A stretch of 64,000 nucleotides of DNA, from positions 15,065,638 to 15,129,637 of the forward strand of contig OY540815.1 in the NCBI GenBank assembly GCA_961205875.1, read 5' to 3'. The notes below the pieces were generated by a model. It made no database searches, was not told the origin of the DNA, and saw only the letters and a program-made list of their open reading frames with translations. Positions 24,349-35,114 of the stretch are shown one piece after another; within the stretch, counting starts at the first letter, position 1, and each line of letters begins with the position of its first letter. The position numbers and the translations under genes were made by a program. Origin of the DNA: Sialis fuliginosa. Its lineage: Eukaryota; Arthropoda; Insecta; Megaloptera; Sialidae.

Positions 24349-25947
24349 AAGATACTCAAAAGAAATAAAAAACTTTTTAATAACATTTTTAGTAAAATTA
24401 TTTAAACTTATGTCAAAAGTGTGTTGTGAATATAATTTTTATACTCGACAAGTTTTAAAATTTTTGTCGTTACTCAAAATAAAAAACTCAATTCACTTTA
24501 AAATATCATTCAATGAAATTTTCTGTAATATTAAAATTAATACAGTAAGGTACATTTACGAGTATGTACATAATTTTTAATTACAATTAAAATACAATTT
24601 TATAATAAATACAAAAAAAGGTACGACAATTTTCGACGTTCACTTATTAATATATAGATCTCTCTAAACAACAATAGATAACACAAATATATTTTCCGTT
24701 TACCTTTAGAATAAGATAAGCGAAATTGTAATAACTATAATTCAAAATGAATAAATTAAAAATTGAAAACTTACTTCATTTTCTATTATTAAGCGTAAAA
24801 GCTATTATTTACAACAAAAATTTCCAAATAAAAATTGAACGCGAATTGATTTAGCATTCTCTACGTATGACAGAAACCCAAAACTATTTATTTTTGCCGC
24901 TTGATGGCGCTAGGAGTATTACTATGTTGTTGAACGATGCGAGGGGAAATATACAAACAGCGATAGGGTAAATCATGTGTATATGTTAACTTTATTAATT
25001 ATTATCTGCCTTAACGGTAACATACACACATGACTTTTATGCACATCTATGAGCACAGTACCTTTCAAATGATATAAGTTTAATTTACCTCCTTTTATAA
25101 TAAATACTAAAAAAAAGAAACGACAATTAATGCTGTTCACGTATTTTATATAGGTAAATGATTTTCATGATCAATTCTGTTTCATTTTATATTATTCATT
25201 CTTGTTGATTAACGAAAGTAAACCAAGGAAACGCGGTTTAAGATTAATTTTGAATTTTAAATATTATACCTAAAGTTCCAATGAATTTTACATATATTCG
25301 TACATTTAAATATGTGATTTAAGAATTATACTTTGGCACTTTTATTGGGAGTTATCGTCTCCTAATTTCACAAAAAAATCATTAAACGTTTCGAAAAAAA
25401 CATTATTATTTTAATAAGTGGTTCAATTCAAAATAATATTATAAAATCTTTTTAATATGTAATCATAAATATTAGCGAATGAAAATTGAAAAAGTTTCGA
25501 TAGCACTGGTTAATAATACTCCGTTCCATCAAAGAACTGACGTTTCTTTTGTATAATCAACCTAAGTTTCATTTGACAAAAAAATTCGTAGCATCTTTTC
25601 GTGTTATCACTTGGATCGTATTATTTTCTCATTTGTAACAAATGTTCCGTATCCTAAAACGAACATTTAAATTACACGAACCGAAAAAAAATATATTTCA
25701 GGTCTAATTTGACTGCTCGAAGAACTTTGTAATGTGTTGCTAATCTGAATACTTTGACTGTTATTTTTTTAATTTCTTTCTTGCATTCTTTTTCCCCCTT
25801 TTCTTTAAAAATGTATGACACGTAATTTTTTCATTATCAAGTAATAGATGAATTTTATACAAAAAAATGTTCCTGTCACTTGTAGCACTTTCAATATTGT
25901 ACACTTAAAAAATACGAATGAAATGTTTTTTTAATTAATTTATTTGT

Positions 25948-26336
25948 TCATATCTTTCCGAGTTACAAACCCTAACTTTAGTTTTTCTTATGGACCACAA
26001 AGTTAGCTATAGTATATTTGAACGTATTTTTTACTCTTCTTTACACTTGCTAAATACATGCATGTGATATTAATAAAGTATTATATTACAAACATTTAAG
26101 TAAGCCATGAAAAACAAAAATTGTTAAACAAAAATCCCATTAACAACAATCAAAATAACAAATGAATATTTGAAAACAATAAACTATTGCAAAATAAATG
26201 TCTTTACTTTTTTTCGGTAGTAAGTATGACAAATGACATATCGTTGTAAAGTAGAGTAAAAAACACGTTCAAATATGCTATAGCCAACTTAGTGGCCCAT
26301 AAAAAAAAACTAAAGTGACTCGGAAACTAAATATGA
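25948..26336. mobile_element. Foldback MITE, ~389 bp
   Basis: Arms of about 95 bp: tcatatctttccgagttac, aactttagtttttcttatgg, agttagctatagtatatttg aacg, each with a reverse complement between 26230 and 26336. The centre is unique and AT-rich. No ORF. Confidence 0.8.
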
Positions 26337-26997
26337 TATAAAAACATCAATCAATTCTACTCAAAAAGTGCTTTAAGAAAATGCAAACAAAAATTACCTA
26401 TCTATTTTGACAAAAAAGTTAGAGCTATTTAAAAAAAATTCAGATTTTTGGGTATACCGCCTAAACCACATAGAATTATCAATATTTTTGATGAAGTAAT
26501 ACTCACCCCTCCTTACAATTAATTCATCTCATTAAGTAAACGTAAGTACATACTAACATTGATTTTGCAGCCTAAAATATTAACTTTATGGAAAAAATGT
26601 ACAAAAATTATCTTCAAATTATTAGTCATACGTTTTTTTAATGAACTGTTACTTTTTAATATCAGCCTACATTATAAAGATCTTGGCTTCTGGCTATATA
26701 CTGCGTCGATTTGGTCGATCTATATTAATGGATGGGTAGCAAAAGACAAAACACATAGATTAATATTATTTTTTATTTATTTTGTGGAAATTGCCAAAAA
26801 GTATTTTTTTACGTATGTTAAGTATAGAGTTAAGTTATCGATTGCAACATAGATTTATCAAGACGATATTTATGATTGGAAAATCAAAATAAACAAGTTG
26901 AAGCCTACAAAATTATTATAGATACTTTCCAAATCATTGTAACCGCATGTGCGGTAATAATTTTTATTCAGAATGAAGTATAATCTTCCTATATTTC

Positions 26998-27111
26998 ATG
27001 CAAAATGAAATCCAGCGACGGTTTTTGCCGTTCGAAGTAGAACTGAGCGGCCAAGTTGATTTATACAAACTCCGTGATGTTCTTTGCGATGACATAGACC
27101 TCTACAGTTGA
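26998..27111 (+). CDS. Small ORF, 37 codons, unidentified
   Basis: The ATG-to-TGA ORF encodes MQNEIQRRFLPFEVELSGQV followed by DLYKLRDVLCDDIDLYS. Composition is balanced, with mixed charged and hydrophobic residues and GC clearly above the flanking AT-rich DNA. That is unlike the Phe/Ile/Lys/Asn-rich chance ORFs elsewhere in the window. An in-frame stop lies eight codons upstream. A possible splice acceptor (ttttattcag) precedes it at about 26971, so it could be part of an exon rather than a stand-alone small gene. It lies between two foldback elements (25948-26336 and 27564-28338) and may itself be a remnant of transposon coding sequence. No family was recognised. Confidence 0.2.
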   Translation: MQNEIQRRFLPFEVELSGQVDLYKLRDVLCDDIDLYS

Positions 27112-27563
27112 TCTCTCTGATACACACAATATATTATTTGGATTTACTTTTGACAACTCATGTTCGTTACTTTATTGTTATGTACACTATTTTTCCTACT
27201 TACGTAATAAAACATTGGATATTTTGAATTGAGAGTAATATGTTAGAATTGAAAGATAGTTTATTATGAAAATATAACAATTATTAAGTTTGTTTTTTAT
27301 TTTAACATAATTTCCAAATATAGAATTACCAGAGTCAAAATATTTTGTAAAATAACACGTTGTCCCTTAGTAGTACCTGTGAGGCACGTACGTAGGCAGT
27401 TATTTTTCTATATTTTCTTGGGAACTTGAGAGAACAATATCTTTTTCCCTCTTGAGTTTATTAACAAAGACTACAAGCGTCTTTTAAAAGTTACATTGTC
27501 TAGCAATGAGAGATACGTTAGACAGCGTTGTATATAAATATTGTAAAATTCAAATTTGTAATG

Positions 27564-28338
27564 AAGGACCCCGAACATTTTTTATGGAAAATCGCTTTCG
27601 GTGAAAATCAAATTTTTTTTATAAAATGTAGTTTATGTGATGCTGATTAAAAGCTCTCTTAGGCACAACTTCGAAAAATTAGCCGTTTCAGCGATGAAAA
27701 TTTGCTTAAATGAAAAATTGAAATTAAAGTTTTATTTTTTTAATGTTTTTAATGTTTTTTTCTGAGGTAAGTTGTAATTAATGATATTACAATGATGAAA
27801 TATTAATTTGCATCAATATATATACATAATATCATAATTAGCATCAATTTGATCGTGTTATAGACCAACGTTTCGTCACACATTGTGTAGACATCAGGGC
27901 TCTTCTAAAAGTACATTGTAGAAGAGCCCTGAAGATGCCCACTATAATGTGTGACGAAACGTTGACACGACCATATTGACACAGCATACGCCCAAAAGCC
28001 AAGATCCATATCCAGATCACTGTGGAAATCACAAAACTATAATATCTTATTGTTTATGGTAATGTATTTAATATTGTAAACGATAAAAATAAATAGTGTT
28101 AATCGCTAAAACGAAATTGTTATATGCCCTGAAAAATGTTATTACTAATTTAAAGCGTTAAAAGAATAAAAACTTAAATAAAACATTAATTTCAATTTTT
28201 CTTCTTTAAAAATTGTTATCGTCGAAACGGCTAATTTTTCGAAGTTGTGTCTGAGAGATTTTGATCAGCATAAAGATATAAAAAAATTTACTATTTTCAC
28301 CGAGATCCATTTCCCATAAAAAATGTGCGGGGTCCTTT
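27564..28338. mobile_element. Foldback element, ~775 bp, with nested insertion
   Basis: Inverted arms are aaggaccccgaacatttttt atggaaaat at the left and atttcccataaaaaatgtgc ggggtccttt at the right. Further matches include aaattagccgtttc / gaaacggctaattt and aaaattgaaattaa / ttaatttcaatttt. The arms are ~170 bp. The centre contains a different inverted repeat (27864-27975), apparently a later insertion. Confidence 0.85.
27864..27975. repeat. Second hammerhead-like inverted repeat, nested
   Basis: Inverted halves meet around 27910: caacgtttcgtcacacattg tgtagacatcagggctcttc against gaagagccctgaagatgccc...atgtgtgacgaaacgttg. The plus half reads CTGAAGATG...GACGAAACGTTGAC. The minus half reads CTGATGTCTACACAATGTGT GACGAAACGTTGGTC, where GTC-ACAC/GTGT-GAC can form stem II. 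This resembles Penelope-like hammerhead repeats of a family different from 15.7 kb. Confidence 0.55.
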
Positions 28339-28738
28339 ATAAAAAAAATTCTATAATTTATACCCCACTCCCCTTACTTTCGATGACAAGTAAATTTCAA
28401 CTAAAATAATCAGCACATATTATAAAAAAAGTTACATCCTTGAAAAAAGATCGTGTTTTCGTTGTATAGTATGTATTTTAGATATTAAAATTAATTTAAA
28501 AAATTATGAAAAAGGTGACATCAGAAAAATTCAAAGGAAATCTAATTCAAAGAAAAAGAGAATTAAGTTAAGTTATATTTGACGTATTAAACACATCAAC
28601 AGCATGTTCATCGCTTTTGAAACTTGCAATTTACTTTGACGCGAAAGACAAGTTAAACAAGAACGAACGAGCTACATGTACAAGTAACGTTATAAAACAA
28701 TCTACAACGACTTCAACGTTAAAAAAAATATATAAGAA

Positions 28739-28795
28739 CAATGCGAAGAAGAAGAAGAAGAAGGGAAAAAAACATATACTTCATCATCATCACCG
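28739..28795 (+). repeat. Low-complexity GAA / TCA triplet runs
   Basis: (gaa)n followed by (tca)n gives a chance Lys- and His-rich translation. Not a gene. Confidence 0.6.
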
Positions 28796-29097
28796 TATAG
28801 CATACAAGTTGATCCACTTGGGGAAAAGCATGAGCCGCCATAGGCGTGTCTCTTATTGCAACAGTCACGTTACATTCAAGAAGTAGTCAACAATCCTACT
28901 TTTGCACGCCACTGATGTTTGTGAAATATATAACATAACATACTATGTAGGTACTTGAAAAGGTGTGTATAAGGCATAAAGAATATGTATGTACGTGCAC
29001 AAACTTTTTTTGGTACGTACGAGACTGTAAATTGTTATATAATTATAATAGCTATATGGAGTTAGAATATATAATTTGTAATTATTGTTTCGACGGG

Positions 29098-29623
29098 TAA
29101 GGTACTGGCACCAGTCTTGAACAATACCCCAGTGTTGAACATTTTAAAATTAAATGTATTGAATTAGAAATTATTGTTGATATTTGATTACTGCCATTAC
29201 TGGATATAAATCTATATACATTTAACTGCCTTACAGGTGATTTGATAATAAGTTTATCATTTTGTTTTAAAAAAGGGGACAAATAATTATCAAGGTTTGA
29301 CACACTATCAAAAAAGTGTATTTTCTTATGTAAATGCTGTCTTAAATTTTACGTTTGTGTAGTAGTATTAATCATTTTGTAATCATATGCAAATGTTTAC
29401 TGGTTTTATCTTGTTCATTACTGGTGAAAAAATATACAAAATAAAAGGCTATAATTAAAAAAAATATATATTTTGGGATTTTGGTAATTAAATTAATTTA
29501 ATACAGAGGTATTATTTTTTATTAGTAACATGAGTTTATGAGGATTACAAAAAAGTAGCCCATCAGTCCCAAAAAACAATATACTTTGCTCATAAAGTGT
29601 TCAAGACTGGTGCCATTTCCTTA
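29098..29623 (+). repeat. ~525-bp dispersed repeat, copy B
   Basis: Same family as 5113-5652. Left end taaggtactggcaccagtct, right end agactggtgccatttcctta; these are imperfect terminal inverted repeats. Chance ORFs inside are Leu/Ser/Asn-rich and not coding. Confidence 0.75.
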
Positions 29624-31657
29624 TATAGAAATCAAGTGTTTAAACAATTCAAACGACTTCGTTACCTACGGATTCAATACACGATTAGTGAAATATTTAT
29701 TTATCATTTTGAATCCTGAATGGTTCAAATTGATAATATAAGTATTCCCTGATAATTCTTGAAAATATCAACTTATCAGAATACTCCTAGTAAAAATAAA
29801 ATTATTTAGAAATAAATTTTATTTATTTGACAGTGTTGCAAAATAAAAACGTTACAAATGTCAAATGATAAAATATCTTTTTTTAATTACTTCTTTTGTA
29901 ATATACTTATTTTATGTAATACTATGTAATAGTTATCACTAACAATATAAATATTTTCATGTTTTTGTGAAAACATAAATTGATGAAATTTAATATTTTG
30001 CAATCATTAAAAGTTTATTTTGTGACATATTTATTATAACTATAATTCTAGTTACTCTATTTACTCATATTTATTAATCAAATGAATTTACCCGTTCACT
30101 AGATATTAATAAATAATAAGTATACATACACAGAATTTAAATTATAATTTTATTTGAAATCATTACAGATAGTGTAATTGTTTTGTATTAAAACAATACT
30201 AGGTAATCAAATTTTAAATGGTAATCGGTAACCAAATATATAATTTCTACATATATTATTAAATTTATTGGCAATTCAACTATAATGTTTATTAGTGATT
30301 CAATTTTGATATGGTGATGTACTTCAGACAACAAATTTAGTTGCAATTATTTAAAGAGTATGCTAGAGAATGTATTAATTAATCAATTTTGATTTATTCG
30401 ATAAGAAAAACAGGTATGGGTATTTTTTTACACATATATTAAAGTAATTTAAGCTTATCTTTAGGAAATCATAATGGCGGTTTTTATAAAAAAAATGAAG
30501 GCGGCGAGGAGATTAAGGTGAGATATTGGTGAAGTTGGAAGAATAAATTCTCCTAATAATTATTTGAATTATGATTTTTCTATACAAATTGCAAATTATC
30601 AGTGCATAGAAAAATGTCTTCAATCGAACACGTTACGATATTGTCTTCTGAGGAGCATCTAGGAAGTTAAAGATCTACATATTACGAAAAGAGCTGTTCT
30701 AGCTTGTTAAATTAAAACCCCTGGGAAGCCTGCAGATATTATTTTTACAAACTAAGATATTTGCAGTGTATAATAAAATTATAATTTTTTTTTTAATTAT
30801 CCAGAATTATTTAAAAATGATTTTTCTGTTCATTCTTATAAAATCAGAAAAAGAAAATATTACAAAATTTAATCCGCTGTATTAATTAAAACTTTAAAGA
30901 GTCTTCTAAACAATATAATAAGATTACATAATAATTTATCAAAAAATATAAGATACTTCACAAGAAATTTTAAAATAATATCGTGTAGAAAAGAAATATT
31001 ATTTTTTATAAGAATTTTTTGTAATAGAATAAAGTTTATAATTTTTTTACATACAAATGTTATATTATTATTTTTATATTGCTATGTTAAACAGTATCTC
31101 ATTATTTATCAAAAAAAAATTTATTATTAATATTAAGGCACATAATTCGAGTAAAATTACAATGTATAATTTCTTTATAATTATGTTTATTATTACATTA
31201 TTATGACGAGTAATTTAGGTAGAACAAACTTTAACAGTTGATTGAAAAAAATATTAAAAAAAAGTTTATATGAACATATATCCGGAAATTCGTCGTGATG
31301 GAGCTGCAGATATCCGAAGATATTGCTCAAAATTAGATTTTTTTCTAGTATTTTTTTGTTCTTGAATTTGTCCTGAATGTGATACTTTTATAAGATTGTA
31401 TGATACAAGATACACAGAAATACACTTTGCTAATTTGTCATAGGATCAAGTGTTTACGAGAAATACGATATTAATGAAAGTATGATAGAATTTTACGTAA
31501 TACGAATCTTTCAAATTACACGAAATAATGGGTTCTCAAGACATATAAAAACTAATTTTGTACAAAATCTTTTGAGGTCTTTATACATGTTCATTAAATA
31601 AGCTGTTTTGATATAAATATTTTTCTCAATCAACTTTATTCTGTCTGATATAACACA

Positions 31658-32461
31658 CAGGATGTGTCAAAAAATAAACATTCTCTCTCGTTATGAAATA
31701 AGTTACTTTATGACCTAAAATAAATTCTCGCCGAAGGATTACCCTGTAGTTTTATTTTAAGAGGTGTCGCAAAAGGGAGTTCCGTTTCCCATTTAAATAA
31801 CTTGGAGAAATGATTCTTTAATACTAAAGTTGGTAGGTATTACTGATTCATTATAACTATAACTAATTTTTTAGGGACATAATTTTGTAGAAGATAAAAT
31901 TCTCTACAAAAGTTTCTTCAAAGTCAATTCAACGTATCAAAAGTTACATACATTCTAAGTGATTTATTTGTTAAAATGAACATCTAAAAGGTTCCCACTA
32001 ACTAAACTATTGTTTTTATAAAAATAAGTTAAATGTTAATTTTATGGGAAATTTAATTCTCTATAAAAATAATCTAGAGAGGTATAAGTATACAATACAT
32101 ACAATGAGTTAAAATTTATAAGCGTTTTAAATATTTATTTATTTTTACATATTCTATAAATATCAATTAAATAACAATATATTATGTATAACCTTATTAC
32201 AGAGCTATCGGGAAAAAAATAACCCAGCCGACAACTGGCATTATTAGAAAATAATTTATTCTTTCAAAATAACGTCCTTAAATTTATTTTAACCATTATC
32301 ATGAATCAGTAATATGGGAAACGGAACCCCCCTTTTGCGGTACCTCTTAAAATTGAACTACAAGATAATCCTTCGGCAAGGATTTATTTTAACTCATAAA
32401 CTAACTTATTTCGTAATGAGAGCGAAGAAAATAAAATTGCAGTTTTTGACACACCCTACTG
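31658..32461. mobile_element. Foldback element, ~804 bp
   Basis: Ends caggatgtgtcaaaaa / tttttgacacaccctactg. Arms of ~130 bp match through aaataagtta.tttatga, cgccgaaggatta, aagaggtgtcgcaaaaggg and gttccgtttccca. The centre is AT-rich with no ORF. Confidence 0.85.
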
Positions 32462-32624
32462 CGCATATTATGAACTAAATAATATGTCTCTGAGATTGGT
32501 TTACACAATGATTTGTACAAATACACCTACACAGGCGCAAACATTTTACACAATATAATTAAACACGGACTACGCAAACCGATGTTACTTTGCCGCGGGA
32601 TTAGTCCGTCCTTCCAAATCCTCT

Positions 32625-32777
32625 TCAACAATATCCGTAATCAAAACTCATTAAGTTGATGCAACGCGTAGGGTGAATTTCAATACACAGGTTACGGTAA
32701 GCCCTATTGTCCACGGCCAACCTCGCCTCGAGCAATCTCCGCAGCCGCAAAGTATTTGTTTTAAATCCTTGTGAGGT
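32625..32777 (-). CDS. Open frame in a GC-rich patch, possible exon
   Basis: A 50-codon frame with no ATG at its start is open on the minus strand between two stops. It contains LRLRRLLEARLAVDNRAYRN and then LCIEIHPTRCINLMSFDYGYC before TGA. The surrounding patch 32580-32755 is GC-elevated, includes ccgcgg and cctcgcctcgag, and stands just to the right of a foldback element ending at 32461. On the plus strand the same patch contains a strong donor-like site (ttacg|gtaagc, GT at 32697), so the strand is uncertain. It could be a small exon, a 5' UTR exon on the plus strand, or chance. No protein family was recognised. Confidence 0.17.
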   Translation of the reverse strand, partial: TSQGFKTNTLRLRRLLEARLAVDNRAYRNLCIEIHPTRCINLMSFDYGYC

Positions 32778-33441
32778 TTATGCTATTATGTGTTATTATT
32801 ATTATTCACATACTGCTGTATGAAACGTTCAGATGCCGAAGCGATTCAATGTGCTTTTTGGGATTTGTAAAAAATACTGTGTATATAAGGTGTATGAACT
32901 TTTATGCTATGGAAACGTCTATAACTAACGTAATATAGCTCTATTGTCTACATCTTTTAAAAAAGAGAATGGGGGGTCATATTAAAATGATACGTAACAT
33001 TCTTCAATACAAATTAAATTTATAATTAATGTTAGTAATTTAAACACATGTTTTTTTTATTCCTGGTGTACCTGCCTTTTACTATTCCCTACCAACTTAT
33101 TATTGTTATATGATTATATGATAATACGTTACGCAGTATGTTCCATATGAAAATAGACTCGCATGCAGAAGTGGTCGACCAGTTTTCATTCAAATTCGCT
33201 TGTCACACTTAGTAGGCTTTTCCCATTTGATTATTATAATATTTAAATCATTTCTCCATGTACCAAACAAAGACAGATTTTTTTAAACTCATTAGCTAGA
33301 TAAAGAAGTACTCTTCGTTTGTAGTACTTATAATTATATTTGTGCGATTAAATTATTATGTAATCTATTGAAAATTATATAAGTAAAATTTCTGGCAGTA
33401 AATATTTGATATTCCGAATTTTAGTATTTAAATATGTTAAT

Positions 33442-33627
33442 CTTGATATAAAATTAATTAATTAAATGAACGTATATTTGTGTTTTTATTTAAAATGATG
33501 TAACTATATAAACTCCTCCCTAGAAAAAGGTAACCGATGATGTTTGTCTTAATGTTTTGGAATCTGTTGTAAGCAATTTTGACCATTAGCGTGACAGACG
33601 ACTTCTAAAACCCATAGTACTTATTAC
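33442..33627 (+). repeat. Dispersed repeat pair, copy 2
   Basis: Second copy of the repeat at 8839-9006, same orientation. It has an extra ~18 bases (ggaatctgttgtaagcaa region) before the 'ttttgacc' block. Confidence 0.75.
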
Positions 33628-33940
33628 ATTTTCAAAGCAATTTTCGTAATTATTTCAACTATATTTGCACTCTGTTATAACAATGTATAGTATCAGTAAG
33701 CTGAGTTACTATTTACAGAAAATTTTATGTCTCTGAATCGAGAATTACCTTTATCTCAATGATATACGTACATATATCTATGTGACAGTCTGTGAACGCT
33801 CTCCAGCCAAATCAGAGACACTTGCAAACACGTTTTAAACTTAAAGTGCTTGTATACAATAAAATAAATGTAGATCTCCTATTTTTTTGAAGAGCTTCAC
33901 TAAATACGTTTGTCAGAGGCAGTAACAGGATAATGGGAGT

Positions 33941-33954
33941 GGGGGGGGGGGGGG
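33941..33954 (+). repeat. Poly-G run (14 G)
   Basis: Uninterrupted run of 14 G in AT-rich DNA, preceded by gggagt. It could form a G-quadruplex or be length-variable. A shorter run of 10 G lies at 42901-42910. Confidence 0.9.
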
Positions 33955-34644
33955 TAGAATACAATTTCAAAAGAATATCAAGTATATCTAAGGAATTATT
34001 TATATAAAAACATTCTTTTGATTAACATTTGTGCAGAAAATTAATTATATTTTCTGTCCTTCGTTCTAATTAAACAACTAATTAATTACAGTTTAATAAT
34101 TGGCTACTAATACAAGGAATAGCTCCAATTTATGCGTGTAACTTTACCTTTTACAAATTGGTTAAACTATGTTAAAGCTACCAATGTACGAAATGTTAAA
34201 GCATCCGTATACAAGTTTTAAACTAATTTTATAGGAATGTAATATGCATCTATATATAACGTTACGGCTTAATTATAATCCTTTGAACATTGATATGTCT
34301 TTGGCTTTTTATGTGTATATAAAAAATAGAAAATAGAACTTAAGTACATAATTCTAAACGAGAAAAAAGCTTATTAACATTACATTGCAGCTACGAAGCT
34401 AAGTATGTACACAAATTTAGTTGAATACAAGTGTACCTACAATTATTTTTATCTACAATTGTACTCAAGTATAAGTAGGTACAAATATTCTGTAAAAAAA
34501 TATTTAAATACAAATACATTGCCAAAAAAATACTTAAAAACAAAGGATAAGTTCATTTTTTAGTATTTAAATTTATGTAATTATATACAATTATAGGTAA
34601 CTCAAGTTGAGTGTAAATCGAGTCGTTTTAGTATGTGCATACAG

Positions 34645-34715
34645 TTGTCCAATACAATGTGCGACGAAACGTTGGCCAAGATAACAAGCAAAATTAAGAA
34701 GCCAAAGTTCAAGTA
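34645..34715 (+). repeat. Partial copy of the 27.9-kb hammerhead-like family
   Basis: Contains caatgtgcgacgaaacgttgg followed by ccaagataacaagc and gaagccaaagttcaagtat. The order parallels 27944-28010 (tgtgtgacgaaacgttg...aaaagccaagatccatat). The CTGA half is absent. Confidence 0.5.
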
Positions 34716-34930
34716 TCGTAACAAGATTTTTTTGGGGGGTGATTATTTTTTTGTAATTCTATTACATTGTATATAATTGTATTGATTTATTTATCTATCT
34801 TGATTATTTAGTTAAATTTGACAAATTCGGAGGAGAGGAGATATTTTAACCCCTAGCCAGTGCTGTTTCAATGTACCAAGATAAGAGTACTAACAATTAT
34901 TTATCCATAAATCAAATCTTTAAAGAAAAT

Positions 34931-35114
34931 CTGCACGGAGAAAAATATTTCATAATAATGACTCAATTTTTAAAGAAATATTACTATTTGATTCAGTATT
35001 CTTAAAACGCGAGACGATTTTATATTTCTTTCATATGAATACAGATTGTATCTATACTATTACTAGGCCATGTGTTACTAAAATTACAATATGAATAGTA
35101 ATTTTTCCGTGCAG
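34931..35114. mobile_element. Short MITE, 184 bp
   Basis: Terminal inverted repeats ctgcacggagaaaaat and atttttccgtgcag, 9 perfect bases then one mismatch. No clear target duplication. Confidence 0.6.

Larger units (their letters stand above)
28339..31657. other. AT-rich stretch around repeat copy B
   Basis: Apart from triplet runs and the repeat at 29098-29623, nothing supported. Confidence 0.5.

Noticed and set aside
28617-28886. Lys/His-rich 89-codon frame
   Set aside because: Driven by GAA and TCA triplet runs and it starts with a non-ATG codon.
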